From Armigeres subalbatus (taxonomy: Eukaryota > Arthropoda > Insecta > Diptera > Culicidae): 64,000 bases of DNA. The DNA lies in contig NC_085140.1 in NCBI RefSeq assembly GCF_024139115.2, positions 98,158,988 to 98,222,987 on the forward strand, in the 5' to 3' direction. Made by a program: the position numbers and the translations under genes. Below the pieces are notes generated by a model. The model saw only the letters and a program-made list of their open reading frames with translations. It was not told where the DNA came from and did not search any database. Each line of letters opens with the position of its first letter. Within the stretch, counting starts at the first letter, position 1. This document shows, piece by piece, positions 1-13,739 of this stretch.

Positions 1-1134
1 CAGGGGTGGCATTGTGCATCTCGATTCGAACGTAATTCTATCGAGTCGAACATGTTTGGCATTACGGGTTTCGATTCGATCTCGAAAACGACTCATCGTT
101 CGAGTATGCTCGAGGAGGTACAAGAATAACGAGATATTTTGGCATTATGGAAACTCGATAGCACACTGAAAAACGACTCAAGTCGAATGAAAAACACTCG
201 TCACCTTTATAGCTTTCGAATGTTGTTCGAGAGTTATTTCTTGCTGAAAGTTTTTAATTATATTTGTTATTATTTCTCTACGGGAGGAGAATAAATGTTT
301 TATTATTGTCTCTTGAGGAAAAGAATGTCATAAGAATACCTACTTTCATAGTTTCCAGACAATATGCAATCTCTAATTATCCCGAAATCCGCGTAAAAAC
401 GGGTTTTCACGTATTTCTTGACGATTTCGATAAATCGCGTGAAAAATCTATGAGGAAAATCTGCGTGAATACGTATATATTCCAAAATCTACGTAAAAAT
501 AAATGAGTTAAATAAAAAAAACGCACCTGAGATTACCCAAGTGCATTTAAATTTAACACAGGAAGCATCAAATTAATTTATTATCGAATACTTCTTTAGC
601 TTTAAATTATTAAGCTCAAAATTGGATCTGTGGCATAAACTCGAATTAACATAAAATTAATAATTTGTGCCGTATAACAATATCTCAATTTACAAAACAT
701 GTCGTATCGGCATAATGTTTAAATCGGTTGCAACTGCTCCATAAATAATATTGCTTTTTATAGTCATTGAGTACAATTTGCTTGTTTATAAATTAACTGC
801 CAATTCATGCCCTGAAGGATGCCTTTCCAACAGGCAACATGCTACACGCAGATGAAATTACTCTTGTTCTCTCTGTTTACTCACATTCGCCATGCGCTGA
901 AGGTTGTCTCTCCAGCGGGCGGCATACTAAACACGGAGACAGCTATCTCTTATTCTCTCTGTTTACATTTCGTTTGACAGAACATACTCGATTGAACTAG
1001 TACAGCACTATTCGAAATCTTGTACTGCGACTGAATGAAGTCGAACGAAATACATAATGCCGCATTTTTTTCGTTACGAATCCAAAAACTTACGAATCGA
1101 GTGATTCGATTCGAGATGCACAATGTCACCCCAG
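1..1134. mobile_element. Non-autonomous hAT-like element with long imperfect terminal inverted repeats
   Basis: The first bases (CAGGGGTGGCATTGTGCATC) reappear in reverse complement ending at 1134 (CTGGGGTGACATTGTGCATC) with two mismatches. Subterminal similarity continues inward for about 100 bp, with shared GGCATTA and TCGAGTATG blocks. No transposase reading frame lies between the ends, so it would need enzymes in trans. The CAGGGGTGG start resembles many hAT termini, but the flanking target duplication cannot be tested because the left flank lies outside the window. The element might therefore begin slightly before base 1. Confidence 0.65.
804..966. repeat. Tandem duplication of an ~80-bp unit inside the terminal element
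   Basis: Two adjacent diverged copies (about 804-880 and 886-966) share the order TTC..CATGC.CTGAAGG, then a C-rich CCAAC/CCAGC block, then CTCTCTGTTTAC at the end. They lie inside the hAT-like element near its right end. I see no coding potential. Confidence 0.6.
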
Positions 1135-1559
1135 GTTTAGCGAGACGAATTTTGTTCAAAGGGAAAATTAATCGTTTGACGACGGCAGAAAGTTACCGTC
1201 CATGGCAGAAGAGCACGCTTCGAAAGGAGACGCTGCAAAAATGTATTCGCATGGATGGCATTAGTAGCCGTCATGTGAAGTTTCCTATCAAGAATTCGAT
1301 TTTAGTAGGTTGACTGCTACTGATGCCTTTCATGCGAATAAAATCTTGCAGTGCCTTCCACCGACGTTTGCCGCTGAATCGCTACAGATGCAGAAACCCA
1401 GGGGGAGAAGGCGGAGCACTGAATCCCTACCCCGACATGTGCTGGTTTTAAAATGTAAACAACAGTGTTAATTCTCTACCACCTTTTTTATGCACACTTT
1501 TGTTTTCGATATTTTATCAAAATTAAACACTCAAATCATGTAGCAATATAACGAGGCTT

Positions 1560-3012
1560 TGGGACAGTTCGTCGAATGACACTTAGTCGAATGACGTTTA
1601 GTCGAACGACATTTAGTCGAAAGGACATTTGGTCGAAGGGACATTTAGTCGAATGAACATTTAGTCAAATGGAAATTTAGTTAAATCTAGGGTACTTATT
1701 CAAAAGGACGTATGTGATTTTGTAAACAAAGAATCAAACGTCGAATTGTCCAATCTGATAGCCCTCCCACGCAAACCATCACCACAGACAGGTAGGGGAA
1801 TCCTTCGGCTATCTGTTGGTGGTGTTGGTTTGCGTGGGAGTGCCATCAGATCGGATAAATCGACGTTTCAATCTTTGTTTACAAAATCACATACGTCCTT
1901 TTGAATAAGTACCCGAGAAATGGACATTTAGTCGAATAGACATTTGGTCGAATAGACATTTAGTCGAAAGATTTTTGATTGAATTTTAATAAATAATCCA
2001 CAAGATACATGAATAAACTGATTAGAGGAATTCAGTGGACGTGAGGAAATTCAATCAGTAGCGGAAGAAACGAGTACGGAAGCTAATGAGGATTTTTCAC
2101 CTGAGCTAAAAGAAACTTCTAGAGACCCTGGTGACCCTATTTTTCGGCCCATGGTCAAAAACCAATGATATCAATGTTATTTTGCCAATACTTCATCACA
2201 GTCGGCTTTGGAACATTTCATTGATTGACATTTGGTCGATTGAAAATGATTTACTTATTCTTTTCATTGATACTCTTTCTTCCGCTCAATATTTATACAA
2301 TAATTAGTTCAGTATAAAATTGTCTTCCAACCATAATACGTTAATTATTGGCCGTCATAGGCATATTTGTCCCATGTTTGCTGGGATTTCCAATGTACAT
2401 GGGACAGTTATGCGTATAATGGCAGTAATGTCTATTCGACTATACGAAGCATCATTCGACTACATTTGATTGGCCAGGTGGTATAGATTCAATGTAGTTG
2501 GTTAGAGGGGTTCGCCGAAATCAATATCCAGTCTGGAATAATCTCGGAATATTCACCGTTTCGCATTATTTTTGTTTTTATGAACCCATAATTCTTTGGA
2601 CAATATTGGAGCAATAGTTATACTACTTTTAGAAACACCGGAATAAATAATTTATTTTTTAATCGTTAGTGGCTAAAGTTCTTTTCCTTCAAATATCAAT
2701 TCGACGGAACGTACTAAAGACTAAATGTACCAAGATTATAAATTCGAAAATTCGTTTTCTACCAAATGTCCTACGACCAAAATTCATATGACCAAATGTA
2801 AGAAGATTCTTCTTTCTGAAATCTGATTTCGACTAATGTCCCTTCAACCAAACGTCATTCGACCAAATGTCCTACGCCTCTAGTGGATTAAAATTCATTT
2901 TCTACTAAATGTCCCTTCGACGAAATGTCCATTCGACGTAATGTCCTTTCGACCAAATGTCATTCGACTAAATGTCATTCGACGAAACGTCTTTCGATGA
3001 AATGGTACAGAT
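1560..3012. repeat. Inverted minisatellite region (foldback-like), unit ACATTTAGTCGAATG and variants
   Basis: From 1568 to about 1689, and again 1915-1970, a roughly 15-bp unit of the form ACATTTAGTCGAA(TG/AGG) is repeated in tandem. From about 2690 to 3005 the same unit recurs in the opposite orientation (TTCGACTAAATGTC, TTCGACCAAATGTC). The 2-2.7 kb centre is AT-rich without coding potential. Left and right arms can pair, so the whole behaves structurally like a foldback element. No target duplication was identified and the outer limits are approximate. Confidence 0.6.
1690..1914. mobile_element. Palindromic MITE nested in the left minisatellite arm
   Basis: The sequence starts GGGTACTTATTCAAAAGGAC and ends with its exact reverse complement. 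The two arms match over about 70 bp with a few mismatches (shared blocks GTATGTGATTTTGTAAACAA and AACGTCGA). A second inverted pair, CTCCCACGCAAACCA with TGGTTTGCGTGGGAG, lies nearer the centre, so nearly the whole 225 bp folds into one hairpin. It interrupts the TTTAGTCGAA tandem array, so it is younger than the array. No clear target duplication is visible. Confidence 0.75.
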
Positions 3013-6000
3013 TCATATAACTATGTGGTATGCTTGAGATACCTGCTTGATTAAAGGGACTCGAAAATGAATTTATTTGCAGTAACTAACCGAATATAAA
3101 AATGTTCGCATTAACGATTGCGCCCTAACAGTGGTTCTAAGCTTCGATGCAGAGTACACGAGCTTTGTTCGCCAGTGACAGGCGTATGAGGCCCTTGCAG
3201 AAACCATAATCATCGATGCTTGAACCGCTATCGACGCCACAGTTCTTTTCGTTCTCCGTTCTCACTCTCCGCCCCGGCCACCGTGGATTCCCGAGCGCGA
3301 AACACGGGTTTTTTATATTCAGAGAAATCGGTGGGATTGGTTGGTTCTGAATTTTTTACTGGGTGAGACAAGAATTGAAATTTTCAATAGTGTCCCGTAA
3401 ATAATTGAAAGTATAAATAAAATTGACAAATTGCGGGGGAGTTTTCGAGTCGATTGGTATACAAGTCTCCAAAATTTATAAGAAAATAAAGGGGCTATTA
3501 GCGTTCAAAATCTGTTTTGTTAGTAGAATTGTGCATGACATCGAATAGTGTTTCGATATTTGTCCAGATTTAGTTTGGTAGCCAACCGCTGTGTAATAAT
3601 GAAAATACGATACCTATGCAACCCCGCCACCAATTTCCCTTCACCCGATTAACCAGAAGGTGGTAGGCGTCAAGATGGCAACGCGCCTTATTTAATGTTG
3701 ATCTTGAGCTCCTTTGTTGTTACAAACTACGTTGGGGCCGTGATTGCACCACGCATCCATGAAGGGAACCGCACTCAGAAGCAGTTCCTTTGTTTTCGTG
3801 TCACACCACACACCAGCAGACAACCCAAATCAAGGTCTGTTTAGCAAAACGACCAACCGCGAAGAAGGCGGAAATTGATGGGATGGGGAAATGGTTGACC
3901 CAGTAAACGAATGAAGTTACAGATACGGTCCGGAAATTTTCATGTTCTTTACACTGGGATATTGTCGGCTCACAGCATTTATTTATTGAGCACTTCCACA
4001 GACAGTTATTACCTGTGATAATTCTTTGTCAAGTTTCAGTCATGCATTCATACCACATATGGCAACTATGATACACGTCATGGCTTAGCAAATGTGCCGG
4101 GAAATATCCATGATCTGTAATCAGGATATTTCCGTATCTTCATGGTGTCGTCGTCATCTGTAAATTGTAATTCGACATCTGCGTGCCGGCGATGGGTTAC
4201 ACAAGTTTGGGTTGGAGACAATCTCGACACCCGGTAGTAGTGGCCCGAACAAAACAAATCGTATCCTCTGACAGCAGTTAGCCATTCATCATTGACATTG
4301 AAAAGGCAGTCGCTACTCAGACAGTTTGGTGGTGTCATCCGGCGTTGGCTATAGTCGGCGCTCTGGGTCGTTCAAATATAGATCATCACTCTTTAGGCAC
4401 TTAAGCCGTGCGCGGAATTCCGCACGCAGAGCATGTAAAATTGTCTGCCTCACGAAACAACACATCATTCAAAGGATTATCAGTGTGAAAAGCACATGTC
4501 ACTGATGGTGATTAATTTGAGTACATAGATATAGATAATTTATTGGCTAACGAACGGTCGCGAGTGAGGAAGAGAATGTTCGCACGAGCAAGCAGCAGTG
4601 ATTTCGTGCCAGAATACCATCCATCAGAGTTGCAATAAAGTGAGCTATTTGGGTGACTCTACAAATAACATTTTTAATAAGCTTTTTATGAGTTGAACGA
4701 CTAAACACATATCAAAGTTTATGTGTCTCCATAAAAATTGGGATGACCAGAAATTTAATCCAATAAAAGTTACTGACATACTGACATACAAGTTAATTTG
4801 AAAGGTTAGATCATTGTTTACTACAGACAGTTTATCGTATAGATATACTGACTTCACATATCTATGATTGTTAATCCGGGATTGACTAGAACCAATTATT
4901 TTTACATATTTTTAGACTAAGGCAAAAAACAAGAGTACAAAGGGATAAAAACTGTAATGTTTTGAAACATAACAACCTTGAATTCAATATGTGGGAATTA
5001 TCAACAAATGAACAACCAACCAACAACGAATTACGAAATTATTCGGAAACTGGATAATGGACACTGCTCACATGATCTGTTTCACAATTAATTTGTACAG
5101 ACTTTGGGAAAATTGCAGAGTAATATAAAACTTGTTCCCAAAAAAGTGTTGAGATAAAAGATGGGATTTAGCACTCCTAAATTCCTATAATGCAGAAATA
5201 GGCGGATTCAATTATGAATGAAAAATAAAAGACAACAAAAAACTCAGAGCTCCTCAAGTGGCAATATTGGAACATTGATTCGATCATTCGTAATCGAAAA
5301 CGACGCCGACTTCAACGATCCCGTATACGGAAATCAATTATTGTTTATGGCACTTTGACAGGCTGATGAGTATTAAAAGAAATGCCGAAAGGCAACCGTC
5401 GTCGTCAGTCAATAGCCATCCCGCCTAAGGCGAACAAGAAGTCTATTCTAAATGCAGCTCGGTGGTGGCGGCGAGGTTGGATAGCCGAATTCAAAACTGG
5501 AGAAACCGGGTGCGAGGCGTACACGCATTAAAATTGAGTCACACTACACATGTCTGTAGATGTGACGGGATACTGAACTGCTTCCTAAATCGAATGGGAA
5601 TATGATTCGAATCTAAAATTGTCTCAAACGTGCTACCGAATCTCGCTGCCGTCGCAGCGTGAGCAGAACTATATTTTGGACGAGGTAACAACGTAATTGC
5701 TCCAAAATAATGGTTGAATTTCATAGCAATTAGCAGAATATGACCTATTAATGTGTTCCACTTTCTGTTACTTATTGTAAAACTTAGATTTTTATATTTA
5801 TTAATCTTTATTAAAATTGAGATGAAATAGTGATGGGAACCAATAAAATATTTAAGTAGATATCATGTAACAAAATTATTTATTTTCATGTTTTTTTGTT
5901 TTACTTTTTTATAGAAATTGTTTGTCGTTTATGAACAACTATCAAATCAAAGATTAGATTTGTACAAGGAAAATATCTTTTTTATGAGAGAACGATTGTT

Positions 6001-7085
6001 ATTCAGCCGCCTGACGACGAGTGCGGGTACCCAAAATACTTAATGCCGCACCGGTCAAATGTGCTTGTAATTGTGCCACATAAATTTCATTCTAAATAGT
6101 GCTCCCAATAATTGAACATTATTGGAGGAGCCGTACGCGGGTCAACAGATGTGTTAGCTAAACAAATTTTCGGGGCCGGGTTTTTCCATATATACTATCC
6201 TGCCGGTAGTTTTATGCGTCCGTGGCACCACCAGCCAGTGGGGACAGTTAACGGGTGTTACTGAAACCATGTTTATGATTGTTTGTTGAAGTGCTTTACC
6301 GAACAGAATTGGGTCATGAACCGAGTGGGAATTGTTCTCTGCTCTGGTGGTGGAACATGTGAACGATAGTTTTGTCGGTTGGAAGTGATGTCATGCGTGC
6401 CGGGACGATTTCAAGCTATGTTGATACAAGAGAAACAAACATTGCGTGTAGCTTGAAGGAAATATGGATTTTGTATTCGAACGGGAATCGTAGAGGAGAT
6501 GTGTTAGATCTAATTTAATTATGCCTCTAAAACTCTAGAGGTCCAGAAGTTCTTAGGGCTTGAAAACAACATTGACTTACCCGGATTCTTCAAAATCCCT
6601 ATGGAAGGGCTTACAAGAGCACTATCTTCCATGTGTAAGCAAAAAATTGCACCCCAAATTAATTTCAAACGCATTTTGGAGCGACATGTTATTTTGACAA
6701 ATGAGTGAAACGATGCGATTTGGCATGAAAAACTCAGCCGTGATGCATTCCGTCTAGTTCGCAAACTAGTTTGCTAGCCCGAGACTCGGGACGGCTTGAT
6801 GATTGAAATTTGTGAATGATTTTACCAACACTGCTTGGAGGGACTTACAGAATTCTCTAAAGGCCTACACTACCGTGCTACGCATAGTTGTTTGAAGTGG
6901 TTCTTTTTTCATGATGACTAGACTTGCCAGTTATCCATTCTAGTTTATAACTACATTTATAGATATTTGCAACAGTACAGCGAAAAAGGCATTGCATAAA
7001 GGCAACATGGGACAACTCTGCAGCACAGACTTTTCAGCATAAAACTGGGCTATGGATGTTTAGCAATTCTCACTTAGTTTTAGAT
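3013..7085. other. About 4 kb with no recognisable gene or element
   Basis: The sequence is moderately AT-rich, with GC-richer patches around 3230-3300 and 4180-4330. Short open frames occur on both strands, the longest an 86-codon minus-strand frame at 4078-4338, but none resembles a known family or has convincing splice context. I see no terminal repeats, arrays or RNA genes. It could be intergenic or intronic host DNA. Confidence 0.4.
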
Positions 7086-7301
7086 ATACACTTCCGGTCA
7101 AAAGTTTGGGTTTACCCTCTAAAAATTATGACAAAGTTTTTTGAACATATGTCCAAGTTGTGATATTCACGGCTCATTCCAAAGATAATGAGTAGATCTA
7201 TAACTTGAGACGTTCGACATAACACATTCTTATTGAAAAGTATATTGAAATTTAGACCAAAGTTGCACTTTTTGTCCGAAACTAACCTGAATTTAGCAAA
7301 T
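7086..7301 (+). mobile_element. Fragment with a Tc1/mariner-like terminus
   Basis: The motif CTTCCGGTCAAAAGTTTGGG near 7091 resembles the inverted terminus of Tc1-type elements and their MITEs in mosquitoes. The matching opposite terminus is not found downstream, so the element is truncated. Its interior ends in a 24-bp stretch at 7278-7301 that was duplicated when the following retroposon inserted. The sequence resumes at 8249. Confidence 0.35.
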
Positions 7302-8248
7302 CCCCGTAACGCTGGGTAGACACCTTTGCATGATGTGTTACGGTGTAAGATCTACCACGGTCACATTGTCAGCTGCAGGCAAATCTTGACCCAACGAATA
7401 CCTTCCCCAATATCCAACTCCGTAGTACTTGGTGTGTCGCTGGGTGTCGCTGAGTCGGGGGCCTCTCGTTAAGTAAGTACTACATCAACACATCCTTCCC
7501 CTCCCAAGTTTCGATGAAAAGGAGCGTGGCCTAGAGTAGTAATCCTCATGCTTTTGTGATTTTTATCCTAGATTAAAATCAAGGACCACACCCACCTTCA
7601 ATTTCTGATACTAATCTGAATAAGGATATCAAAAGAAAAACATGAGTATCACTATTGTCCAATCTACGAAGTACACCGTAAGCTGGGTGCTGCGGATAGA
7701 GCCGCTTTTCTGCGCTCAAGCGAGAAGAGGGATATTTTGAACTCACTCCCATGAACAAAATTATTTTGCAGTTACTTGGCTGTCAAACATTTCCCGCTCT
7801 TCGAATTTCTCTTTCCACGCTGCATGAGGGCGCACAAATGCGCTACACTCTACATGACTTTACGATTGTTTACATACATACATACAATCTCCAATCAGCT
7901 GCTGACTACATGACTTTACGATTGTTTACATACATACATACAATCTCCAATCAGCTGCTGAATCCCGTGAAATTTCGTAACGAGTGCTTTTTAATTGCAT
8001 TCCTACTAATTTTCCACTAGAAATATAATGTGATAATATTTGTTAAAAGGAATACAAAACTCAAACAAAGTTTATTTTTATTTTTTTCCTCAAATAAGAA
8101 CAATACTTCTCGATATTAGAACAGAAACTAACATAACCACAATCTTCAATGTTTGGCTCCGGCACAATAGAAAAGCTTGGCTTCAGTTTGACAACCAAAT
8201 CGATTCTATTCGCACCACCCAGACCGTAAGTATGCTATGCTATGCTTT
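7302..8248 (+). mobile_element. Retroposon insertion (LINE 3' fragment or SINE) with a 24-bp target-site duplication
   Basis: The sequence from GAAACTAACCTGAA to AGCAAAT (24 bp) occurs at 7278-7301 and again at 8249-8272, directly flanking this 947-bp stretch. The right end finishes in a short repeat tail (TATGC)n just before the second copy. That combination is typical of target-primed reverse transcription. I see no convincing coding frame, so this is a 5'-truncated non-LTR element or a SINE of unassigned family. Orientation is inferred from the tail. Confidence 0.6.
7851..7961. repeat. 56-bp perfect tandem duplication
   Basis: The unit starting TACATGACTTTACGATTG and ending in AATCAGCTGCTGA occurs twice head to tail, at 7851-7906 and 7907-7961. 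Each unit contains a (TACA)n run. The near-absence of differences indicates a recent duplication inside the retroposon. Confidence 0.8.
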
Positions 8249-8518
8249 GAAACTAACCTGAATTTAGCAAATTAGCGAAAAAACAGCTCTTTTAGCAGTT
8301 TTCAAGATTACCAAGGAGGACTAACTATCTTACGACAGACTTTTTTTTTGAATGTGTTGATCAATGACATACGCCAAGACGCTAGAAAAAGTTTTTCGCT
8401 GTAATATTTACATCTTCTAGGTTCAGAATGCTACGCCAATCGATGGAAGACAGAAGCTTAGCAATGTTATGATGGTTGACTGTGCGAAAATCGAAACATA
8501 CATCATTGCCTTAACCCG

Positions 8519-8674
8519 GGCAAGCGCCTTCTTTTGAAGAAGGGATCTTATACACCATTGATGCAATCCTGGCAAACGCCTATTTTGAAAGAAGGAATTA
8601 TATCCACCATTGTTTTAATTTTGGCAAGCGCCTACTTTTTAAGAAGGGATCACATCCACCATTGCCTTAATCCT
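8519..8674. repeat. Three tandem copies of a 52-bp unit
   Basis: Copies at 8519-8570, 8571-8622 and 8623-8674 all start GGCAA(G/A)CGCCT and contain GAAGG(G/A)AT followed by CCACCATTG. A partial copy precedes them at about 8500. They differ by a handful of substitutions each. No coding meaning is apparent. Confidence 0.8.
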
Positions 8675-8859
8675 CCACTTGTCTTCCACCTAATCGATCC
8701 ACCTTGCTCGCCGCGCACCTCGCCTTATTGGAGGACGATTTGCGGACCCTCCACCGACTATGTGGTTGGCGACGTGGCCATGAATCGAGCTGAATGGATA
8801 AGACTTTTATGCACTGCACAGACAACTCCGGCCTTAGTATGATAATAAATAAATAAATT
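8675..8859 (+). mobile_element. Twin-primed (5'-inverted) 3' end of an RTE-family LINE
   Basis: The right part (8729-8842) reads on the plus strand as the RTE pol C-terminus (EDDLRTLHRL, then GWRR). It ends in a (TAAA)n-type tail at 8843-8857. The left part (8675-8726) encodes the immediately preceding peptide (RRARWID, then VEDK) on the minus strand. The same two peptides are contiguous in the full-length RTE copy near 57.1 kb. Adjacent segments in opposite orientation with the tail on the sense side is the signature of twin priming during insertion. Stop codons show it is dead. Confidence 0.75.
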
Positions 8860-11392
<2,533 letters not shown>

Positions 11393-11760
11393 TGTAACGA
11401 ACGCGAATCAATCAATTTGCATTTCAAACTCAAGTTGTCATTTTCGTTAAGCTATACAGCGCACCGCATGGCATATTGTTAGTTGCAATATGCGCATAGT
11501 TGATAATTCTCTGCTACCTGAGACAATTATGTCATAAACTAATCTTCTACGAAGGACCAAGAAAGAGACCCATAAATTGTAACAAAATAGTGACGCACCG
11601 ATAGTGGCGGCGATAACAAAGTAGAGATAATAAGAAAGGGACCCAAAAGATAATGAGTCAAAATCAGGTAGAATATATTGTACATTCATTTATATAGACG
11701 GCTTATCATTAGTAATAAAGTTAGTTCTAGACCACAGTTCTACAGTGTATGTTTTCTACA
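11393..11760 (+). repeat. BEL 5' long terminal repeat
   Basis: It begins TGTAACGAACGCG and ends TTTTCTACA, i.e. TG...CA boundaries. It matches the copy at 19481-19848 at all but three of 368 positions. An AATAAA signal lies near its right end. The following eight bases (TCCGAAAA) are also shared after the 3' LTR, so the true end could be 11768. Confidence 0.95.
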
Positions 11761-12301
11761 TCCGAAAATCCGTAAGTCACCGGCGTCACATTTTGGTGAA
11801 CTACCAGAGAGGAAAGTACTCGCGACGTTGTGTTGAAATTGTGCAGTGATACCGGCGCGCGGAGATCAACTAGAATAAGTGGAAAGGACTCCGACAAAAA
11901 AAAAAAAAAAAAATTGTCGTAATAAATAGCTAGAGTGATTGATTTTGTAACGTGGTATACTGTCGCCAGGAGTGCAGTCTGAGTGTTGTGCATTGTCACA
12001 AAATTTAACTGTTACAAATCTTGAGCCAATAGTGGCAAACATTCGAAAGTTGTGAATAGATATTCACGAATCGTGTCTAAAATACCTTGTGTGTTGAATA
12101 TTAAAACCCAGAGTGGTAATTCAAGTGAAACTAGGACATTGGACATTTTGAAAATAGTGAAACTGCAGTGTGTGAATTAACAAAAAGGTTGGAAATACCT
12201 TTGTAAGCTGTCATCAGAAGTGAACGCGCAGATCCGGCAAAAGGAAACAGAGAAGCAAAGTAGCAGCAAACAACCAGGTGATAGTAAAGTGAACATTTGC
12301 G
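11761..12301 (+). other. BEL leader (5' untranslated region)
   Basis: This is the non-coding stretch between the 5' LTR and the first gag start. It contains an oligo(A) run at about 11897-11914. A primer-binding site should lie at its left end, but I cannot assign the matching tRNA with confidence. Confidence 0.5.
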
Positions 12302-12532
12302 ATGGCAAAATCAAAAGCTATGTTCCAATTCGTGGAAAATAAGAACGGAAACTGCCGTTTATGCAAGGAAGCTGACACCAAGGATAATATGGTGTCTTGT
12401 GACGATTGTGATAGGTGGTTCCACCTTAGTTGTGTGCAACTTAAGCATACGCCGACAAAAGAAGAGCGATTCCTTTGCGCAAAATGCGAATATCTGGAAA
12501 ACGAACGAGCGAAATTATTGGACGTAAAATGA
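12302..12532 (+). pseudogene. BEL gag N-terminus with PHD-type zinc finger
   Basis: A start codon at 12302 opens 76 codons. Residues about 18-65 carry the C4HC3 ligand pattern of a PHD finger: CRLC, then CDDC, then the WFHLSC core, and a final CAKC. PHD fingers usually bind histone tails or act as protein-interaction modules. Here one leads the gag polyprotein of an LTR element. The frame ends at 12532, just where the DUF1759-like part continues one frame over, so a single indel separates them. I recall PHD annotations on mosquito BEL proteins but could not check. Confidence 0.75.
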
Positions 12533-13260
12533 AATTTGATTTAGCGAACCAGCTAAATGAATCGCTGAAAATTCAACAAGATGTGGCAAACAGACGTCAG
12601 TCTGAAGGTCCTTTAAATGTGACGAGGCAAGCCTTAATCAAGCTTCCAAAATTTAGTGGAGAGGCTCGTGAATGGCCGAAATTCAAAAGCATTTTTAATG
12701 ACACATCTGCCGAAGGTAGATTTACCAATCTCGAAAATTTATCAAGATTGGAAGAAGCTCTGTATGGCCAAGCTGCCAAGAGCGTGTCAAATTTGATGAT
12801 AGGGGCAGCTAATGTTCCTAAAATAATGCAACGGCTTGAAGAAATTTATGGGAGACCGGAGGCTATTTATCAGCAATTATTGAACGAGCTGACAAAAACA
12901 TTGAATCAACCCAAACTCCATACAATCGATATTGCTAACGCATTGGACGATTTGGTTGTGACAATGGAAACATTGGCCAAGCCAGAATTCCTTCATGATT
13001 ATCGGTTAATTACTGACATAGTATCAAAGCTACCATTTAGTATGCAGATAACATGGACAGAAGCGCTTCAAAGAAATGTCAGTCAGCCAACTCTCCATGA
13101 TTTGAATAAGTGGCTGCAAACTCACGCAACGACATTACGGAGATTAGCACCACCTACAAGAAAGGAACAAAAGCCCAGAATCAATATTCATAACGATCCT
13201 TCAAAATGCAGTGCAACGTTTGTAAGCATGAGCATCAAACGTTCAAGTGCAACATATTGA
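12533..13260 (+). pseudogene. BEL gag, DUF1759-like capsid region
   Basis: The open frame (261 codons from 12475) carries the BEL gag hallmark LPKFSGEAREWPKF at about residues 57-70. A long helical segment typical of DUF1759 follows (RLEEIYGRP, then LHTIDIANALDDL, then LPFSMQITWTEAL). It should form the particle shell that packages element RNA. The frame ends at 13260. The zinc knuckle that should follow is in the next frame, overlapping from 13206. Confidence 0.8.
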
Positions 13261-13739
13261 AAAACCTCAATGTTGAGCAAAGGCAACAACGAATTCAACA
13301 ATTGAAACTGTGTTTTTCTTGCCTGAACAAAGGACACGGTAGTAAGTTTTGCAGAAGCAAGCGAGAATGCAAAATAGACGGTTGCAAGGGAATGCACAAT
13401 CGTTTATTGCATAAATCAGCCGTCGAGAAACCCAAGGAAAATCAAAATCTGGAGAAGGACAAAACTAACAATAATCATCATGGAAATCGGAAATCAACGG
13501 TATATTATCAAATAGTACCAGTAACGTTGCAGAATGGAAAACTCTCTTTGGAAACATTCGCTTTCCTTGATCCCGGCTCGTCATTAAGCCTTTTGGATCA
13601 ATCGGTAGCGGATAAACTTGGGCTCCATGGACGGTCAGACCCACTGGAATTAACCTGGACGCAGAACGTTTCAAAGGAATCACCTAGCCGAAGAGTACAG
13701 CTGTGGATACGCGGACATGGAGAAAAACTTATTCAATGA
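13206..13739 (+). pseudogene. BEL gag zinc knuckles and aspartic protease (DUF1758-like)
   Basis: The N-terminus has two Cys/His clusters: CNVCKHEHQTFKC, then CFSCLNKGHGSKFC followed by the CKIDGCKGMHNRLLH pattern usual for BEL gag. A linker leads to FAFLDPGSSLSLLD, the protease active-site loop. The family usually has Asp-Ser/Thr-Gly, so Asp-Pro-Gly here is unusual and may cripple the enzyme. The frame ends at 13739, and a continuation in another frame overlaps from 13703. Confidence 0.75.

Noticed and set aside
1560..1975. CRISPR-like array of short repeats
   Set aside because: Repeats are directly adjacent and variable with no unique spacers, and the context is a eukaryotic genome.
4078..4338. 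86-codon minus-strand frame as a small gene
   Set aside because: No recognisable domain, no convincing splice or start context, and a length expected by chance in a GC-richer patch.
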